Shown here in pieces: positions 36,167 through 48,940 of a stretch of DNA of 64,000 nt. The DNA comes from Bathymodiolus brooksi (lineage: Eukaryota > Mollusca > Bivalvia > Mytilida > Modiolidae), in NCBI GenBank assembly GCA_963680875.1, contig OY804585.1:42949414-43013413 (forward strand), in the 5' to 3' direction. The position numbers were made by a program, and so were the translations under genes. Each line of letters opens with the position of its first letter. Positions within the stretch are counted from its first letter, which is position 1. The notes under the pieces were generated by a model. That model saw only the letters and a program-made list of their open reading frames with translations. It was not told where the DNA came from and did not search any database.

Positions 36167-39100
36167 CAGAGGTGGTTGTTCAGTGAGTTAGGGTCAGAGG
36201 TGATTGTTCAGTGAGTTAGGGTCAGAGGTGGTTTAGTGAGTTAGGGTGACAGGTGATTGTTCAGTGAGTTAAGGTGAGAGGTGATTGTTCAGTGAGTTAA
36301 GGTGAGAGGTGATTGTTCGTCAGTTAGGGTCAGAGGTGATTGTTCAGTGAGTTAGGGTGAGAGGTGATTGTTCAGTGAGTTAGGGTGAGAGGTGATTCTT
36401 CAGTGAGTTAAGGTGAGAGGTGATTGTTCAGTGAGTTAGGGTGAGAGGTGGTTGTTCAGTGAGTTAGGGTGAGAGGTGATTGTTCAGTGAGTTAGGGTGA
36501 GAGGTGATTGTTCAGTGAGTTAGGGTCAGAGGTGGTTGTTCAGTGAGTTAGGGTCAGAGGTGATTGTTTAGTGCATTAGGGTGAGAGGTGATTGTTCAAT
36601 GAGTTAGGGTGAGAGGTGATTGTTCAGTGAGTTAGGGTGAGAGGTGATTGTTCAGTGAGTTAAGGTGAGAGGTGATTGTTCAGTGAGTTAGGGTGAGAGG
36701 TGGTTGTTCAGTGAATTAGGGTGAGAGGTGATTGTTCAGTGAGTTAGGGTGAGAGGTGGTTGTTCAGTGAGTTAGTGTCAGAGGTGGTTGTTCAGTGAAT
36801 TAGGGTCAGAGGTAGTAGTTCAGTGAGTGAGGGTCAGAGGTGATTGTTCAGTGAGTTAGGGTGAGAGGTGATTGTTCAGTGAGTTAGGGTGAGAGGTGGT
36901 TGTTCAGTGAGTTAGGGTCAGAGGTGGTTGTTCAGTGAGTTAGGGTCAGAGGTGATTGTTCAGTGAGTTAGGGTCAGAGGTGGTTTAGTGAGTTAGGGTG
37001 ACAGGTGATTGTTCAGTGAGTTAAGGTGAGAGGTGATTGTTCAGTGAGTTAAGGTGAGAGGTGATTGTTCGTCAGTTAGGGTCAGAGGTGATTGTTCAGT
37101 GAGTTAGGGTGAGAGGTGATTGTTCAGTGAGTTAGGGTGAGAGGTGTTTCTTCAGTGAGTTAAGGTGAGAGGTGATTGTTCAGTGAGTTAGGGTGAGAGG
37201 TGGTTGTTCAGTGAGTTAGGGTGAGAGGTGATTGTTCAGTGAGTTAGGGTGAGAGGTGGTTGTTCAGTGAGTTAGGGTCAGAGGTGGTTGTTCAGTGAGT
37301 TAGGGTCAGAGGTGATTGTTTAGTGCATTAGGGTCAGAGGTGATTGTTCAATGAGTTAGGGTGAGAGGTGATTGTTCAGTGAGTTAGGGTGAGAGGTGGT
37401 TGTTCAGTGAGTTAGGGTGAGAGGTGATTGTTCAGTGAGTTAGGGTGAGAGGTGGTTGTTCAGTGAGTTAGGATCAGAGGTGGTTGTTCAGTGAGTTAGG
37501 GTCAGAGGTGATTGTTTAGTGCATTAGGGTGAGAGGTGATTGTTCAGTGAGTTAGGGTGAGAGGTGATTAATCAGTGAGTTAGGGTGAGAGGTGATTGTT
37601 CAGTGAGTTAAGGTGAGAGGTGATTGTTCAGTGAGTTAGGGTGAGAGGTGATTGTTCAGTGAATTAGGGTGAGAGGTGATTGTTCAGTGAGTTAAGGTGA
37701 GAGGTGAGTTAGGGTCAGAGGTGGTTGTTCAGTGAATTTAGGTCAGAGGTAGTTGTTCAGTGAGTGAGGGTCAGAGGTGATTGTTCAGTGAGTTAGGGTG
37801 AGAGGTGATTGTTCTCAGTGAGTTAGGGTGAGAGGTGGTTCAGTGAGTTAGGGTCAGAGGTGGTTGTTCAGTGAGTTAGGGTCAGAGGTGATTGTTCAGT
37901 GAGTTAGGGTCACAGGTGGTTGTTTAGTGAGTTAGGGTCACAGGTGATTGTTCAGTGAGTTAAGGTGAGAGGTGATTGTTCAGTGAGTTAGGGTGAGAGG
38001 TGATTGTTCCGTGAGTTAGGGTGAGAGGTGATTGTTCAGTGAGTTAGGGTGAGAGGTGATTGTTCAGTGAGTTAGGGTTAGAGGTGATTGTTCAGTGAGT
38101 TAAGGTGAGAGGTGATTGTTCAGTGAGTTAGGGTGAGAGGTGATTGTTCAGTGAGTTAGGGTCAGAGGTGGTTGTTCAGTGAGTTAGGGTGAGAGGTGAT
38201 TGTTCAGTGAGTTAGGGTGAGAGGTGGTTGTTCAGTGAGTTAGGGTCAGAGGTGGTTGTTCAGTGAGTTAGGGTCAGAGGTGATTGTTTAGTGCGTTAGG
38301 GTGAGAGGTGATTGTTCAGTGAGTTAGGGTGAGAGGTGATTGTTCAGTGAGTTAGGGTGAGAGGTGATTGTTCAGTGAGTTAAGGTGAGAGGTGATTGTT
38401 CAGTGAGTTAGAGTGAGAGGTGGTTGTTCAATGAGTTAGGGTGAGAGGTGATTGTTCAGTGAGTTAGGGTGAGAGGTGGTTGTTCAGTGAGTTAGGGTGA
38501 GAGGTGGTTGTTCAGTGAGTTAGGGTCAGAGGTGGTTGTTCAGTGAGTTAGGGTCAGAGGTGGTTGTTCAGTGAGTTAGGGTGACAGGTGATTGTTCAGT
38601 GAGTTAAGGTAAGGTGATTGTTCAGTGAGTTAAGGTGAGAGGTGATTGTTCAGTGAGTTAGGGTCAGAGGTGATTGTTCAGTGAGTTAGGGTGAGAGGTG
38701 ATTGTTCAGTGAGTTAGGGTGAGAGGTGGTTGTTCAGTGAGTTAGGGTGAGAGGTGATTGTTCAGTGAGTTAGGGTCAGAGGTGGTTGTTCAGTGAGTTA
38801 GGGTGAGAGGTGATTGTTCAGTGAGTTAGGGTCAGATGTGGTTGTTCAGTGAGTTAGGGTGAGAGGTGGTTGTTCAGTGAGTTAGGGTGAGAGGTGATTG
38901 TTCAGTGAGTTAGGGTCAGATGTGGTTGTTCAGTGAGTTAGGGTGAGAGGTGGTTGTTCAGTGAGTTAGGGTTGAGAGGTGATTGTTCAGTGAGTTAGGG
39001 TGAGAGGTGGTTGTTCAGTGAGTTAGGGTGAGAGGTGATTGTTCAGAGAGTGAGGGACAGAGGTGATTGTTCAGTGAGTTAGGGTCAGAGGTGATTGTTC

Positions 39101-39844
39101 AGTGAGTTAGGGTCAGAGGTGATTGTTCAGTGAGTTAGGGTCAGAGGTGATTGTTTAGTGCATTAGGGTCAGAGGTGATTGTTCAGTGAGTTAGGGTGAG
39201 AGGTGATTGTTCAGTGAGTTAGGGTGAGAGGTGATTGTTCAGTGAGTTAAGGTGAGAGGTGATTGTTTAGTGCGTTAGGGTGAGAGGTGGTTGTTCAGTG
39301 AGTTAGGGTGAGAGGTGATTGTTCAGTGAGTTAGAGGGAGAGGTGGTTGTTCAGTGGGTTATGGTCAGAGGTGGTTGTTCAGTGAGTTAGGGTCAGAGGT
39401 GGTTGTTCAGTGAGTGAGGGTCAGAGGTGATTGTTGGGTGAGAGGTGATTGTTCAGTGAGTTAGGGTGAGAGGTGGTTGTTCAGTGAGTTAGGGTCAGAG
39501 GTGGTTGTTCAGTGAGTTAGGGTCAGAGGTGGTTGTTCAGTGAGTTAGGGTCAGAGGTGATTGCTCAGTGAGTTAGGGTCAGAGGTGGTTGTTCAGTGAG
39601 TTAGGGTGACAGGTGATTGTTCAGTGAGTTAAGGTGAGAGGTGATTGTTCAGTGAGTTAAGGTGAGGTGATTGTTTAGTGAGTTAGGGTGAGAGGTGATT
39701 GTTCAGTGAATTAGGGTGAGAGGTGAGTTAAGGTGAGAGGTGATTGTTCAGTGAGTTAGGGTGAGAGGTGGTTGTTCAGTGAGTTAGGGTGAGAGGTGAT
39801 TGTTCAGTGAGTTAGGGTGAGAGGTGGTTGTTCAGTGAGTTAGG
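34000..39844 (+). repeat. Higher-order block H, copy 1 (offset 7136)
   Basis: This block matches 41136-46980. Anchors: GGTTGAGAGG at 34000/41136, AGGGACAGAG at 34082/41218 and 39053/46189, GTTAAGGTAAGG at 38603/45739, and CAGCGG at 35981/43117, all at 7136. The copy begins at 41136, exactly 7136 bp after the original's start, so this is a tandem duplication of about 7.1 kb. It is visible as 5.84 kb of continuous match before later rearrangement. Confidence 0.86.
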
Positions 39845-41137
39845 GTCAGAGGTGGTTGTTCAGTGAGTTAGGGTCAGAGGTGATTGTTTAGTGCATTAGG
39901 GTGAGAGGTGATTGTTCAATGAGTTAGGGTGAGAGGTGATTGTTCAGTGAGTTAGGGTGAGAGGTGGTTGTTCAGTGAGTTAGGGTGAGAGGTGATTGTT
40001 CAGTGAGTTAGGGTGAGAGGTGGTTGTTCAGTGAGTTAGGGTGAGAGGTGATTGTTCAGTGAGTTAGGGTCAGAGGTGGTTGTTCAGTGAGTTAGGGTGA
40101 CAGGTGATTGTTCAGTGAGTTAAGGTGAGGTGAGTTAAGGTGAGAGGTGATTGTTCAGTGAGTTAGGGTGAGAGGTGATTGTTCGGTGAGTTAGGATGAG
40201 AGGTGATTGTTCAGTGAGTTAGGGTGAGAGGTGATTGTTCAGTGAGTTAAGGTGAGAGGTGATTGTTCAGTGAGTTAGGGTGAGAGGTGGTTGTTCAGTG
40301 AGTTAGGGTGAGAGGTGATTGTTCAGTGAGTTAGGGTCAGAGGTGGTTGTTCAGTGAGTTAGGGTGAGAGGTGATTGTTCAGTGAGTTAGGGTCAGAGGT
40401 GGTTGTTCAGTGAGTTAGGGTCAGAGGTGGTTGTTCAGTGAGTTAGGGTGAGAGGTGGTTGTTCAGTGAGTTAGGGTGAGAGGTGGTTGTTCAGTGAGTT
40501 AGGGTCAGAGGTGATTGTTCAGTGAGTTAGGGTGAGAGGTGGTTGTTCAGTGAGTTAGGGTGAGAGGTGATTGTTCAGTGAGTGAGGGTCAGAGGTGATT
40601 GTTCAGTGAGTTAGGGTCAGAGGTGATTGTTCAGTGAGTTAGGGTCAGAGGTGATTGTTCAGTGAGTTAGGGTGAGAGGTGATTGTTTAGTGCATTAGGG
40701 TCAGAGGTGATTGTTCAGTGAGTTAGGGTGAGAGGTGATTGTTCAGTGAGTTAGGGTGAGAGGTGATTGTTCAGTGAGTTAAGGTGAGAGGTGATTGTTC
40801 AGTAAGTTAGGGTGAGAGGTGGTTGTTCAGTGAGTTAGGGTGAGAGGTGATTGTTCAGTGAGTTAGGGTGAGAGGTGGTTGTTCAGTGTTAGTGTCAGAG
40901 GTGGTTGTTCAGTGAGTTAGGGTCAGAGGTGGTTGTTCAGTGAGTGAGGGTCAGCGGTGATGGTTGGGTGAGAGGTGATTGTTCAGTGAGTTAGTGTCAG
41001 AGGTGGTTGTTCAGTGAATTAGGGTCAGAGGTAGTAGTTCAGTGAGTGAGGGTCAGAGGTGATTGTTCAGTGAGTTAGGGTGAGAGGTGATTGTTCAGTG
41101 AGTTAGGGTGAGAGGTGGTTGTTCAGTGAGTTAGGGT
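38211..41137 (+). repeat. Higher-order block G, copy 2
   Basis: This is the paralogue of 33240-36166. Its right end coincides with the start of the next duplication at 41136 (GTTAGGGTTGAGAGG). This shows where a fresh copy was joined. Confidence 0.85.
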
Positions 41138-44100
41138 TGAGAGGTGATTGTTCAGTGAGTTAGGGTGAGAGGTGGTTGTTCAGTGAGTTAGGGTGAGAGG
41201 TGATTGTTCAGAGAGTGAGGGACAGAGGTGATTGTTCAGTGAGTTAGGGTCAGAGGTGATTGTTCAGTGAGTTAGGGTCAGAGGTGATTGTTCAGTGAGT
41301 TAGGGTCAGAGGTGATTGTTTAGTGCATTAGGGTCAGAGGTGATTGTTCAGTGAGTTAGGGTGAGAGGTGATTGTTCAGTGAGTTAGGGTGAGAGGTGAT
41401 TGTTCAGTGAGTTAAGGTGAGAGGTGATTGTTTAGTGCGTTAGGGTGAGAGGTGGTTGTTCAGTGAGTTAGGGTGAGAGGTGATTGTTCAGTGAGTTAGA
41501 GGGAGAGGTGGTTGTTCAGTGGGTTATGGTCAGAGGTGGTTGTTCAGTGAGTTAGGGTCAGAGGTGGTTGTTCAGTGAGTGAGGGTCAGAGGTGATTGTT
41601 GGGTGAGAGGTGATTGTTCAGTGAGTTAGGGTGAGAGGTGGTTGTTCAGTGAGTTAGGGTCAGAGGTGGTTGTTCAGTGAGTTAGGGTCAGAGGTGGTTG
41701 TTCAGTGAGTTAGGGTCAGAGGTGATTGCTCAGTGAGTTAGGGTCAGAGGTGGTTGTTCAGTGAGTTAGGGTGACAGGTGATTGTTCAGTGAGTTAAGGT
41801 GAGAGGTGATTGTTCAGTGAGTTAAGGTGAGGTGATTGTTTAGTGAGTTAGGGTGAGAGGTGATTGTTCAGTGAATTAGGGTGAGAGGTGAGTTAAGGTG
41901 AGAGGTGATTGTTCAGTGAGTTAGGGTGAGAGGTGGTTGTTCAGTGAGTTAGGGTGAGAGGTGATTGTTCAGTGAGTTAGGGTGAGAGGTGGTTGTTCAG
42001 TGAGTTAGGGTCAGAGGTGGTTGTTCAGTGAGTTAGGGTCAGAGGTGATTGTTTAGTGCATTAGGGTGAGAGGTGATTGTTCAATGAGTTAGGGTGAGAG
42101 GTGATTGTTCAGTGAGTTAGGGTGAGAGGTGGTTGTTCAGTGAGTTAGGGTGAGAGGTGATTGTTCAGTGAGTTAGGGTGAGAGGTGGTTGTTCAGTGAG
42201 TTAGGGTGAGAGGTGATTGTTCAGTGAGTTAGGGTCAGAGGTGGTTGTTCAGTGAGTTAGGGTGACAGGTGATTGTTCAGTGAGTTAAGGTGAGGTGAGT
42301 TAAGGTGAGAGGTGATTGTTCAGTGAGTTAGGGTGAGAGGTGATTGTTCGGTGAGTTAGGATGAGAGGTGATTGTTCAGTGAGTTAGGGTGAGAGGTGAT
42401 TGTTCAGTGAGTTAAGGTGAGAGGTGATTGTTCAGTGAGTTAGGGTGAGAGGTGGTTGTTCAGTGAGTTAGGGTGAGAGGTGATTGTTCAGTGAGTTAGG
42501 GTCAGAGGTGGTTGTTCAGTGAGTTAGGGTGAGAGGTGATTGTTCAGTGAGTTAGGGTCAGAGGTGGTTGTTCAGTGAGTTAGGGTCAGAGGTGGTTGTT
42601 CAGTGAGTTAGGGTGAGAGGTGGTTGTTCAGTGAGTTAGGGTGAGAGGTGGTTGTTCAGTGAGTTAGGGTCAGAGGTGATTGTTCAGTGAGTTAGGGTGA
42701 GAGGTGGTTGTTCAGTGAGTTAGGGTGAGAGGTGATTGTTCAGTGAGTGAGGGTCAGAGGTGATTGTTCAGTGAGTTAGGGTCAGAGGTGATTGTTCAGT
42801 GAGTTAGGGTCAGAGGTGATTGTTCAGTGAGTTAGGGTGAGAGGTGATTGTTTAGTGCATTAGGGTCAGAGGTGATTGTTCAGTGAGTTAGGGTGAGAGG
42901 TGATTGTTCAGTGAGTTAGGGTGAGAGGTGATTGTTCAGTGAGTTAAGGTGAGAGGTGATTGTTCAGTAAGTTAGGGTGAGAGGTGGTTGTTCAGTGAGT
43001 TAGGGTGAGAGGTGATTGTTCAGTGAGTTAGGGTGAGAGGTGGTTGTTCAGTGTTAGTGTCAGAGGTGGTTGTTCAGTGAGTTAGGGTCAGAGGTGGTTG
43101 TTCAGTGAGTGAGGGTCAGCGGTGATGGTTGGGTGAGAGGTGATTGTTCAGTGAGTTAGTGTCAGAGGTGGTTGTTCAGTGAATTAGGGTCAGAGGTAGT
43201 AGTTCAGTGAGTGAGGGTCAGAGGTGATTGTTCAGTGAGTTAGGGTGAGAGGTGATTGTTCAGTGAGTTAGGGTGAGAGGTGGTTGTTCAGTGAGTTAGG
43301 GTCAGAGGTGGTTGTTCAGTGAGTTAGGGTCAGAGGTGATTGTTCAGTGAGTTAGGGTCAGAGGTGGTTTAGTGAGTTAGGGTGACAGGTGATTGTTCAG
43401 TGAGTTAAGGTGAGAGGTGATTGTTCAGTGAGTTAAGGTGAGAGGTGATTGTTCGTCAGTTAGGGTCAGAGGTGATTGTTCAGTGAGTTAGGGTGAGAGG
43501 TGATTGTTCAGTGAGTTAGGGTGAGAGGTGATTCTTCAGTGAGTTAAGGTGAGAGGTGATTGTTCAGTGAGTTAGGGTGAGAGGTGGTTGTTCAGTGAGT
43601 TAGGGTGAGAGGTGATTGTTCAGTGAGTTAGGGTGAGAGGTGGTTGTTCAGTGAGTTAGGGTCAGAGGTGGTTGTTCAGTGAGTTAGGGTCAGAGGTGAT
43701 TGTTTAGTGCATTAGGGTGAGAGGTGATTGTTCAATGAGTTAGGGTGAGAGGTGATTGTTCAGTGAGTTAGGGTGAGAGGTGATTGTTCAGTGAGTTAAG
43801 GTGAGAGGTGATTGTTCAGTGAGTTAGGGTGAGAGGTGGTTGTTCAGTGAATTAGGGTGAGAGGTGATTGTTCAGTGAGTTAGGGTGAGAGGTGGTTGTT
43901 CAGTGAGTTAGTGTCAGAGGTGGTTGTTCAGTGAATTAGGGTCAGAGGTAGTAGTTCAGTGAGTGAGGGTCAGAGGTGATTGTTCAGTGAGTTAGGGTGA
44001 GAGGTGATTGTTCAGTGAGTTAGGGTGAGAGGTGGTTGTTCAGTGAGTTAGGGTCAGAGGTGGTTGTTCAGTGAGTTAGGGTCAGAGGTGATTGTTCAGT

Positions 44101-46980
44101 GAGTTAGGGTCAGAGGTGGTTTAGTGAGTTAGGGTGACAGGTGATTGTTCAGTGAGTTAAGGTGAGAGGTGATTGTTCAGTGAGTTAAGGTGAGAGGTGA
44201 TTGTTCGTCAGTTAGGGTCAGAGGTGATTGTTCAGTGAGTTAGGGTGAGAGGTGATTGTTCAGTGAGTTAGGGTGAGAGGTGTTTCTTCAGTGAGTTAAG
44301 GTGAGAGGTGATTGTTCAGTGAGTTAGGGTGAGAGGTGGTTGTTCAGTGAGTTAGGGTGAGAGGTGATTGTTCAGTGAGTTAGGGTGAGAGGTGGTTGTT
44401 CAGTGAGTTAGGGTCAGAGGTGGTTGTTCAGTGAGTTAGGGTCAGAGGTGATTGTTTAGTGCATTAGGGTCAGAGGTGATTGTTCAATGAGTTAGGGTGA
44501 GAGGTGATTGTTCAGTGAGTTAGGGTGAGAGGTGGTTGTTCAGTGAGTTAGGGTGAGAGGTGATTGTTCAGTGAGTTAGGGTGAGAGGTGGTTGTTCAGT
44601 GAGTTAGGATCAGAGGTGGTTGTTCAGTGAGTTAGGGTCAGAGGTGATTGTTTAGTGCATTAGGGTGAGAGGTGATTGTTCAGTGAGTTAGGGTGAGAGG
44701 TGATTAATCAGTGAGTTAGGGTGAGAGGTGATTGTTCAGTGAGTTAAGGTGAGAGGTGATTGTTCAGTGAGTTAGGGTGAGAGGTGATTGTTCAGTGAAT
44801 TAGGGTGAGAGGTGATTGTTCAGTGAGTTAAGGTGAGAGGTGAGTTAGGGTCAGAGGTGGTTGTTCAGTGAATTTAGGTCAGAGGTAGTTGTTCAGTGAG
44901 TGAGGGTCAGAGGTGATTGTTCAGTGAGTTAGGGTGAGAGGTGATTGTTCTCAGTGAGTTAGGGTGAGAGGTGGTTCAGTGAGTTAGGGTCAGAGGTGGT
45001 TGTTCAGTGAGTTAGGGTCAGAGGTGATTGTTCAGTGAGTTAGGGTCACAGGTGGTTGTTTAGTGAGTTAGGGTCACAGGTGATTGTTCAGTGAGTTAAG
45101 GTGAGAGGTGATTGTTCAGTGAGTTAGGGTGAGAGGTGATTGTTCCGTGAGTTAGGGTGAGAGGTGATTGTTCAGTGAGTTAGGGTGAGAGGTGATTGTT
45201 CAGTGAGTTAGGGTTAGAGGTGATTGTTCAGTGAGTTAAGGTGAGAGGTGATTGTTCAGTGAGTTAGGGTGAGAGGTGATTGTTCAGTGAGTTAGGGTCA
45301 GAGGTGGTTGTTCAGTGAGTTAGGGTGAGAGGTGATTGTTCAGTGAGTTAGGGTGAGAGGTGGTTGTTCAGTGAGTTAGGGTCAGAGGTGGTTGTTCAGT
45401 GAGTTAGGGTCAGAGGTGATTGTTTAGTGCGTTAGGGTGAGAGGTGATTGTTCAGTGAGTTAGGGTGAGAGGTGATTGTTCAGTGAGTTAGGGTGAGAGG
45501 TGATTGTTCAGTGAGTTAAGGTGAGAGGTGATTGTTCAGTGAGTTAGAGTGAGAGGTGGTTGTTCAATGAGTTAGGGTGAGAGGTGATTGTTCAGTGAGT
45601 TAGGGTGAGAGGTGGTTGTTCAGTGAGTTAGGGTGAGAGGTGGTTGTTCAGTGAGTTAGGGTCAGAGGTGGTTGTTCAGTGAGTTAGGGTCAGAGGTGGT
45701 TGTTCAGTGAGTTAGGGTGACAGGTGATTGTTCAGTGAGTTAAGGTAAGGTGATTGTTCAGTGAGTTAAGGTGAGAGGTGATTGTTCAGTGAGTTAGGGT
45801 CAGAGGTGATTGTTCAGTGAGTTAGGGTGAGAGGTGATTGTTCAGTGAGTTAGGGTGAGAGGTGGTTGTTCAGTGAGTTAGGGTGAGAGGTGATTGTTCA
45901 GTGAGTTAGGGTCAGAGGTGGTTGTTCAGTGAGTTAGGGTGAGAGGTGATTGTTCAGTGAGTTAGGGTCAGATGTGGTTGTTCAGTGAGTTAGGGTGAGA
46001 GGTGGTTGTTCAGTGAGTTAGGGTGAGAGGTGATTGTTCAGTGAGTTAGGGTCAGATGTGGTTGTTCAGTGAGTTAGGGTGAGAGGTGGTTGTTCAGTGA
46101 GTTAGGGTTGAGAGGTGATTGTTCAGTGAGTTAGGGTGAGAGGTGGTTGTTCAGTGAGTTAGGGTGAGAGGTGATTGTTCAGAGAGTGAGGGACAGAGGT
46201 GATTGTTCAGTGAGTTAGGGTCAGAGGTGATTGTTCAGTGAGTTAGGGTCAGAGGTGATTGTTCAGTGAGTTAGGGTCAGAGGTGATTGTTTAGTGCATT
46301 AGGGTCAGAGGTGATTGTTCAGTGAGTTAGGGTGAGAGGTGATTGTTCAGTGAGTTAGGGTGAGAGGTGATTGTTCAGTGAGTTAAGGTGAGAGGTGATT
46401 GTTTAGTGCGTTAGGGTGAGAGGTGGTTGTTCAGTGAGTTAGGGTGAGAGGTGATTGTTCAGTGAGTTAGAGGGAGAGGTGGTTGTTCAGTGGGTTATGG
46501 TCAGAGGTGGTTGTTCAGTGAGTTAGGGTCAGAGGTGGTTGTTCAGTGAGTGAGGGTCAGAGGTGATTGTTGGGTGAGAGGTGATTGTTCAGTGAGTTAG
46601 GGTGAGAGGTGGTTGTTCAGTGAGTTAGGGTCAGAGGTGGTTGTTCAGTGAGTTAGGGTCAGAGGTGGTTGTTCAGTGAGTTAGGGTCAGAGGTGATTGC
46701 TCAGTGAGTTAGGGTCAGAGGTGGTTGTTCAGTGAGTTAGGGTGACAGGTGATTGTTCAGTGAGTTAAGGTGAGAGGTGATTGTTCAGTGAGTTAAGGTG
46801 AGGTGATTGTTTAGTGAGTTAGGGTGAGAGGTGATTGTTCAGTGAATTAGGGTGAGAGGTGAGTTAAGGTGAGAGGTGATTGTTCAGTGAGTTAGGGTGA
46901 GAGGTGGTTGTTCAGTGAGTTAGGGTGAGAGGTGATTGTTCAGTGAGTTAGGGTGAGAGGTGGTTGTTCAGTGAGTTAGG
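41136..46980 (+). repeat. Higher-order block H, copy 2
   Basis: This is the second copy of 34000-39844. Because of block G, its first 2.1 kb also matches 38971-41136 at offset 2165 (4971 + 2165 = 7136). The three offsets agree exactly, which supports the eye-mapped coordinates. The match ends near 46980, where TCAGAGG is replaced by TGAGAGG. Confidence 0.86.
45330..46980 (+). repeat. Higher-order block I, copy 1 (offset 1960)
   Basis: This block matches 47290-48940. Anchors: GTTAAGGTAAGG at 45739/47699 and AGGGACAGAG at 46189/48149, both at 1960 bp. 1960 is exactly 70 x 28, so this duplication keeps the unit register. Confidence 0.82.
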
Positions 46981-47289
46981 GTGAGAGGTGGTTGTTCAGT
47001 GAATTAGGGTCAGAGGTGATTGTTCAGTGAGTTAGGGTGAGAGGTGATTGTTCAGTGAGTTAGGGTGAGAGGTGGTTGTTCAGTGAGTTAGGGTCAGAGG
47101 TGGTTGTTCAGTGAGTTAGGGTCAGAGGTGATTGTTCAGTGAGTTAGGGTCAGAGGTGGTTTAGTGAGTTAGGGTGACAGGTGATTGTTCAGTGAATTAA
47201 GGTGAGAGGTGATTGTTCAGTGAGTTAAGGTGAGAGGTGATTGTTCGTCAGTTAGGGTCAGAGGTGATTGTTCAGTGAGTTAGGGTCAG

Positions 47290-48940
47290 AGGTGATTGTT
47301 CAGTGAGTTAGGGTGAGAGGTGGTTGTTCAGTGAGTTAGGGTCAGAGGTGGTTGTTCAGTGAGTTAGGGTCAGAGGTGATTGTTTAGTGCGTTAGGGTGA
47401 GAGGTGATTGTTCAGTGAGTTAGGGTGAGAGGTGATTGTTCAGTGAGTTAGGGTGAGAGGTGATTGTTCAGTGAGTTAAGGTGAGAGGTGATTGTTCAGT
47501 GAGTTAGAGTGAGAGGTGGTTGTTCAATGAGTTAGGGTGAGAGGTGATTGTTCAGTGAGTTAGGGTGAGAGGTGGTTGTTCAGTGAATTAGGGTGAGAGG
47601 TGGTTGTTCAGTGAGTTAGGGTCAGAGGTGGTTGTTCAGTGAGTTAGGGTCAGAGGTGGTTGTTCAGTGAGTTAGGGTGACAGGTGATTGTTCAGTGAGT
47701 TAAGGTAAGGTGATTGTTCAGTGAGTTAAGGTGAGAGGTGATTGTTCAGTGAGTTAGGGTCAGAGGTGATTGTTCAGTGAGTTAGGGTGAGAGGTGATTG
47801 TTCAGTGAGTTAGGGTGAGAGGTGGTTGTTCAGTGAGTTAGGGTGAGAGGTGATTGTTCAGTGAGTTAGGGTCAGAGGTGGTTGTTCAGTGAGTTAGGGT
47901 GAGAGGTGATTGTTCAGTGAGTTAGGGTCAGATGTGGTTGTTCAGTGAGTTAGGGTGAGAGGTGGTTGTTCAGTGAGTTAGGGTGAGAGGTGATTGTTCA
48001 GTGAGTTAGGGTCAGATGTGGTTGTTCAGTGAGTTAGGGTGAGAGGTGGTTGTTCAGTGAGTTAGGGTTGAGAGGTGATTGTTCAGTGAGTTAGGGTGAG
48101 AGGTGGTTGTTCAGTGAGTTAGGGTGAGAGGTGATTGTTCAGAGAGTGAGGGACAGAGGTGATTGTTCAGTGAGTTAGGGTCAGAGGTGATTGTTCAGTG
48201 AGTTAGGGTCAGAGGTGATTGTTCAGTGAGTTAGGGTCAGAGGTGATTGTTTAGTGCATTAGGGTCAGAGGTGATTGTTCAGTGAGTTAGGGTGAGAGGT
48301 GATTGTTCAGTGAGTTAGGGTGAGAGGTGATTGTTCAGTGAGTTAAGGTGAGAGGTGATTGTTTAGTGCGTTAGGGTGAGAGTTGGTTGTTCAGTGAGTT
48401 AGGGTGAGAGGTGATTGTTCAGTGAGTTAGAGGGAGAGGTGGTTGTTCAGTGGGTTATGGTCAGAGGTGGTTGTTCAGTGAGTTAGGGTCAGAGGTGGTT
48501 GTTCAGTGAGTGAGGGTCAGAGGTGATTGTTGGGTGAGAGGTGATTGTTCAGTGAGTTAGGGTGAGAGGTGGTTGTTCAGTGAGTTAGGGTCAGAGGTGG
48601 TTGTTCAGTGAGTTAGGGTCAGAGGTGGTTGTTCAGTGAGTTAGGGTCAGAGGTGATTGCTCAGTGAGTTAGGGCCAGAGGTGGTTGTTCAGTGAGTTAG
48701 GGTGACAGGTGATTGTTCATTCAGTTAAGGTGAGAGGTGATTGTTCAGTGAGTTAAGGTGAGGTGATTGTTTAGTGAGTTAGGGTGAGAGGTGATTGTTC
48801 AGTGAATTAGGGTGAGAGGTGAGTTAAGGTGAGAGGTGATTGTTCAGTGAGTTAGGGTGAGAGGTGGTTGTTCAGTGAGTTAGGGTGAGAGGTGATTGTT
48901 CAGTGAGTTAGGGTGAGAGGTGGTTGTTCAGTGAGTTAGG
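47290..48940 (+). repeat. Higher-order block I, copy 2
   Basis: This is the paralogue of 45330-46980. Private changes here include GAGAGTTGG near 48381, GGGCCAGAGG near 48673 and CATTCAGTTAAGG near 48718. A further related segment lies at about 50.6-52.0 kb: GTTAAGGTAAGG at 51008 and AGGGACAGAG at 51430, which are 3309 and 3281 bp after the markers at 47699 and 48149, a difference of one unit. Confidence 0.8.
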
